From Ruegeria sp. THAF57 (lineage in GTDB: Bacteria; Pseudomonadota; Alphaproteobacteria; Rhodobacterales; Rhodobacteraceae): 64,000 nt of DNA. Made by a program: the position numbers and the translations under genes. The notes beneath the pieces are model-generated. The model made no database searches, was not told where the DNA came from, and worked only from the letters and a program-made list of their open reading frames with translations. Where the stretch lies: positions 248,001-312,000 of the forward strand of contig NZ_CAIWNQ010000004.1 of NCBI RefSeq assembly GCF_903914075.1, read 5' to 3'. Positions 60,832-64,000 of the stretch are shown here, piece by piece; the stretch's first letter is position 1, and every line of letters begins with the position of its first letter.

Positions 60832-63192
60832 TCAGAATTGCGCCTGAATGGTCAGGTCGAAATTCTGCTCCTGGTCGAAGTCTTCTTTCTTCAACGCCTT
60901 CGAGAAGTTGAACCGCAACGGTCCAAACGGTGTTTCCCATAGCACAGACACCCCGATGACGTGGCGAATTGAACCACTTGCACCAACGATATCAGCACCG
61001 GCCGTATTCACATCGTCGATGTTGTACAGGTTGCCCACGTCATAGAACACGCCACCGCGCAGTCCCAGTTCCTCGGGCAGGCCCAGCGGGAAATCCGATT
61101 CAAATCTGGCAACCCAGTAGTAGTTGCCGCCAATCGCATCGTCCTGACCGTTGGACAGATCGCGCGGACCAAGACCCGCGGGTTCAAAGCCGCGGAACGT
61201 GTTCGGACCAAGCACAAATCGGTCGATCGTCCGGCTAAAGTCGTCACCTCTCCAGTGCAGAGCACCCGCTTCAAGAGTGGCGCGCAAGACGACTTCTTCG
61301 CTGAGGACACGGGTTTGAGCGATCGCTCTGGCGGTTGATTTGTAGTACTCGTTGTCACCGCCCAGACCGGCGGCATCAAGACCAACTTCAAACAACACAC
61401 CAGCATTCGGGTTCAGGCCGCCAATCCGGCTGTCGTACACATAGGATACGCCCAGGGAGCTGGTTGTACGCTTGCCCTGATCAATCTCCGACGAAATCAC
61501 AGCGCCGTTTACTTCGTCATCCTGCTGCGTCATCTCGCTGCGGTCCCAGCCATAGCGCACGCGCAAGGCGGAAAGCTCACCAATCGAGTAGCTAAGCTGT
61601 GGATTGAAGAAAACCCGCTCGGTGTCGTAGCTTGCAAAACTCGAGTTCGTGGACGCCAGGCCCAGACCGAGATCAAAACGCAACCGGCGTCCCAACAGGT
61701 AGGGTTCGGTGAAGTTCAGCGTATATTGCTCGGCATCCTGCGCGGTCGACAGGGTCACACCCAGGTTCTGACCTCGGCCAAGGAAGTTCGATTCATTCAG
61801 GCCGATTGCAATCCCGAAACCGTCGGAAACCGAGTAGCTACCACCAAGGCTTAGCGAGCCGGTTGGTTGTTCTTCCACGTCCACGTCGACGATGACCTGG
61901 CTGGCCGTTGATCCTTCGCGCGGCTCAACGTCTGCCACCGCAAAGAAGCCCAGTGCACGGATACGTTCGGCCGCCTGCCGGATTTCACGCGGGTTGAAAG
62001 GGTCACCTTCAACGGTGTCGAACTGACGGCGGATGACACGGTCCAGCGTCGTGGTGTTGCCTTCAATGTCGATGCGTTCAACAAAGATACGCGGTCCTTT
62101 GGTAAGGACGAACTGAACATCCAACGTCAAGTCGCGTGGGTTACGCGTGACACGCGGTTCAACGCGCAAGAAATCAACACCCTGCTTGATGCCCAGGCGC
62201 TCCTGACGAGCGATCGAGTTCTCAACCAACGACGGTGAATAAGTCACACCGGGCTTGATTTTCAACGCCTGCTGATACGGAGCCGCATCGACGCCGGGAA
62301 TTTCGCTGACGGTCGAGATCTTACCGAACGAGAACTTCTGTCCTTCGGTGATATTCATCACTAGGAAAAACGCATCACGTTCGCGGGTGAACTCCACATT
62401 CGCGCTGTTGACGCGGAAGTCGACATACCCTCGCGACAGATAGAAATCGCGGATGACCTGTTTGTCGAATTCGATCCGGTCGGCGATAAACGTGTCGCCC
62501 CGCAGGAAAGTCCGCAGGAAATTGGCTTGCTTGGTCTCCAGCACCCGACGCAGGCGACGGTCGGAAAACGCACGGTTGCCGACGAAGCTGACGCGCTCAA
62601 CCTCGATTGTCGTGCCTTCAGCGATTTCAAAGACAAGATCAACGCGGTTGTCGCTGCGGCGAATGATGCGCGGAATGACGGTTGCCGACACCCTGCCCTG
62701 CGCCGAATAAATCTCGGCGATCAGATCCGCGTCGGCTTCGGCGACTTGTGGCGTGAATACGCGGCGTGGCTGCGACGAGATCGCCTCGATCAGAACGTCA
62801 TCTTTTACGCGGCGGTTTCCTTCGATGCTGATCTGGTTGATCGTCGGGTATTCCTGAACCTCGATCAGCAGAGTATTGCCGCGCGGGGTCAGTTCGACTG
62901 TCTCAAAAACACCACTGTCAAGCAAACGCTGGAACGCGTCGTTCAATTCTCCGGCAGTCACGGTCTGTCCGGGCTGGATGCCAGTACGGGCAATAATCGT
63001 GGATGTTTCGATCCTACGGTTCCCGTCAACGTCGAAGGAATTGATGGTGTAACTCTGCGCCTGTGCGACCTGCGGCGCCGACACTAAACTCACTAAAACA
63101 ATAAGGGAAAAAACGGATAGCGTTCGCCACAAAATATTGTTTGTCAGCTTCTGCCCTCCGCAGGATGTGCCTGCGCCTCGCCTATCAGTCAT
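60832..63192 (-). CDS. bamA: Outer-membrane protein assembly factor BamA
   Basis: A 786-residue BamA. A signal peptide lies within residues 1-45 (WRTLSVFSLIVLVSLVSAPQ), five POTRA domains span about 46-430, and the 16-strand barrel follows, ending DLTIQAQF with the C-terminal aromatic. The POTRA5 region has EGDPFNPREI, and the barrel the FRGFEPAGLGPRD lid-lock motif (VRGF/Y equivalent). It is preceded by rseP and a 57-residue gene. The N-terminus is unusually long before the signal helix. Confidence 0.97.
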   Translation of the reverse strand: MTDRRGAGTSCGGQKLTNNILWRTLSVFSLIVLVSLVSAPQVAQAQSYTINSFDVDGNRRIETSTIIARTGIQPGQTVTAGELNDAFQRLLDSGVFETVELTPRGNTLLIEVQEYPTINQISIEGNRRVKDDVLIEAISSQPRRVFTPQVAEADADLIAEIYSAQGRVSATVIPRIIRRSDNRVDLVFEIAEGTTIEVERVSFVGNRAFSDRRLRRVLETKQANFLRTFLRGDTFIADRIEFDKQVIRDFYLSRGYVDFRVNSANVEFTRERDAFFLVMNITEGQKFSFGKISTVSEIPGVDAAPYQQALKIKPGVTYSPSLVENSIARQERLGIKQGVDFLRVEPRVTRNPRDLTLDVQFVLTKGPRIFVERIDIEGNTTTLDRVIRRQFDTVEGDPFNPREIRQAAERIRALGFFAVADVEPREGSTASQVIVDVDVEEQPTGSLSLGGSYSVSDGFGIAIGLNESNFLGRGQNLGVTLSTAQDAEQYTLNFTEPYLLGRRLRFDLGLGLASTNSSFASYDTERVFFNPQLSYSIGELSALRVRYGWDRSEMTQQDDEVNGAVISSEIDQGKRTTSSLGVSYVYDSRIGGLNPNAGVLFEVGLDAAGLGGDNEYYKSTARAIAQTRVLSEEVVLRATLEAGALHWRGDDFSRTIDRFVLGPNTFRGFEPAGLGPRDLSNGQDDAIGGNYYWVARFESDFPLGLPEELGLRGGVFYDVGNLYNIDDVNTAGADIVGASGSIRHVIGVSVLWETPFGPLRFNFSKALKKEDFDQEQNFDLTIQAQF

Positions 63193-63319
63193 ATTTTTCT
63201 CTACCCAAATTTTCAGGACTTTAAGTTTGAGTAGCGGTATTCAGAAATCTTGTCAAAAGCCCAAAAAGTAAAGCGACCCAGAAGGTCGCCAACTGTTGTT
63301 TTTCAGTGAAATGCGAGAA

Positions 63320-63493
63320 TCACATCGTGATCAGGTAAGCGCATCCAAACATCGCCAAAGCGGTCGCGCCGAAGAACAGGATCGAGTCCCAGTTCAACAG
63401 GAATAGGAAGCTGAAGCTTTTATACGACTTTTGCAGGGCCCGTGTCATGGCATCCTCTGAAACAATCATCCAATTGCCATAGAGATTACCCAT
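63320..63493 (-). CDS. Small membrane protein between rseP and bamA, 57 residues
   Basis: MGNLYGNWMIVSEDAMTRAL is followed by an amphipathic linker and one or two hydrophobic stretches (about 26-56, FLFLLNWDSILFFGATALAM then FGCAYLITM). It lies in the rseP-bamA gap in the same direction. The start is uncertain: 63493 gives the longest plausible form, while ATG 63448 has AGAGGA close upstream. Function unknown; position suggests a role with envelope biogenesis. Confidence 0.6.
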   Translation of the reverse strand: MGNLYGNWMIVSEDAMTRALQKSYKSFSFLFLLNWDSILFFGATALAMFGCAYLITM

Positions 63494-63538
63494 AAATTGA
63501 GGCGGAAATGCGGCCTTTCCGCGCCGAACGCGCCACAA

Positions 63539-64000
63539 TCAGCAGAACAAATCGTTGGATACCGAGAAAAGCATCAAGCCCAAGATCAACGAAACCCCGA
63601 CACCCATGAGCACGCGCAGTACACCATCGCTGGGTGGCTTGCCTGCAACCGCCTCGTAAGCGTAGAAAACCAGATGCCCGCCATCCAGAGCCGGGATCGG
63701 AAACAGGTTCAGAAGACCAACGGCCGTCGACAACACCGCTATGAAAAAGATGAAGTTCTGCGCGCCTTGGCTTGCCATCGCCCCTGAGGTCTCAGCAATT
63801 CCGATAGGCCCTGACATGTTACACGTACTGATAGCACCTGTAACCATATGCCAAATCCCCGAAAGGGATCCTTCAACGATCCGAATTGTCTGCCTTACGC
63901 CACCAGAAAGGGAATCGCCTATACCCGCCGGTTCCGTCGCTGGTTCCAGCATCATGCCGCCGACAATCCCGATCCGCCAATGGGTGACAAAACCGCCGTC
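63539..64000 (-). CDS. rseP: RIP metalloprotease RseP, C-terminal part
   Basis: The last 154 residues of a site-2 intramembrane protease; the start and the HExxH helix lie beyond the window. Seen are GGFVTHWRIGIVGGMM (PDZ end), the CNMSGPIGIAE loop, and LFPIPALDGGHLVFYAYEAV, whose aspartate is the third zinc ligand, then the last membrane helix. RseP cleaves anti-sigma factors and signal-peptide remnants. The order rseP-bamA-ompH-fabZ-lpxA is widely conserved. Confidence 0.94.
   Translation of the reverse strand, partial: DGGFVTHWRIGIVGGMMLEPATEPAGIGDSLSGGVRQTIRIVEGSLSGIWHMVTGAISTCNMSGPIGIAETSGAMASQGAQNFIFFIAVLSTAVGLLNLFPIPALDGGHLVFYAYEAVAGKPPSDGVLRVLMGVGVSLILGLMLFSVSNDLFC

Overview
The window is chromosomal DNA of an alphaproteobacterium, almost certainly a Rhodobacterales (Roseobacter-group) member. 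The signs are the CtrA phosphorelay parts ChpT, CtrA and SciP (DUF1153), LpxI instead of LpxH, TrmFO, ribosomal protein L21 with a helix-hairpin-helix-like tail, OlsB/OlsA ornithine-lipid genes, a DUF1127 protein, a class II DAHP synthase and a GTTC-N7-GTTC type SOS box. It is core-genome sequence: genes are dense, 4-bp ATGA overlaps are common, and I see no insertion sequence, prophage, integrase or CRISPR array. Genes at both ends are cut by the window edge.

Layout. 1-4.2 kb: end of a PQQ sugar dehydrogenase, a GlxA-type regulator, DAHP synthase and a PAS_5 protein. 4.4-14 kb: yicC-gmk-gamma carbonic anhydrase, then the phosphate regulon phoR-pstSCAB-phoU-phoB with a three-repeat Pho box before pstS. 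14-20 kb: glutaryl-CoA dehydrogenase, TesB thioesterase, a DsbA-like isomerase, an SDR, and aroQ overlapping a LuxR-type solo regulator. 20-31.6 kb, mostly minus strand: tsf-rpsB, olsB-olsA, DUF3553/chpT, a small membrane protein-GNAT-obgE-proB-proA operon, rplU-rpmA and two DUF2059 exported proteins; then tRNA-Ser(CGA). 32-40.3 kb: a membrane-anchored hypothetical, an MDR oxidoreductase, and a livHMGF / acyl-CoA synthetase / livK import-and-activation cluster. 40.3-49.2 kb: rplM-rpsI, a MocR regulator divergent from a DUF1127 gene, PaaI thioesterase, enoyl-CoA hydratase, trmFO, a methyltransferase, gluQRS, hisI, an IscU-like scaffold and marC. 49.4-56.4 kb: a 40-residue membrane protein behind a perfect SOS box, ligA-recG, sciP-ctrA, mnmA. 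56.4-64 kb, minus strand: the envelope operon rseP-bamA-ompH-fabZ-lpxA-lpxI-lpxB plus a CadD-like transporter.

How it fits together. Phosphate sensing and uptake form one unit. ChpT phosphorylates CtrA, SciP restrains CtrA, and CtrA-type sites lie before ctrA and between the PAS_5 gene and yicC. The last segment builds lipid A and inserts outer-membrane proteins. The livHMGF-synthetase cluster, the two thioesterases, enoyl-CoA hydratase and GcdH point to catabolism of CoA-activated acids.

The best lead for something undescribed is the 40-residue membrane protein at 49433-49555 (minus). It is preceded by a strong Shine-Dalgarno and a perfect GTTC-N7-GTTC LexA-type box, and followed by a structured 3' UTR with its own terminator. 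This is the layout of an SOS-induced membrane micropeptide, comparable in concept to Caulobacter SidA. Other leads are an orphan UUCG terminator marking a possible sRNA, the four-box operator of the MocR/DUF1127 pair, a soluble PhoR, and an IscU-like protein without its third cysteine.
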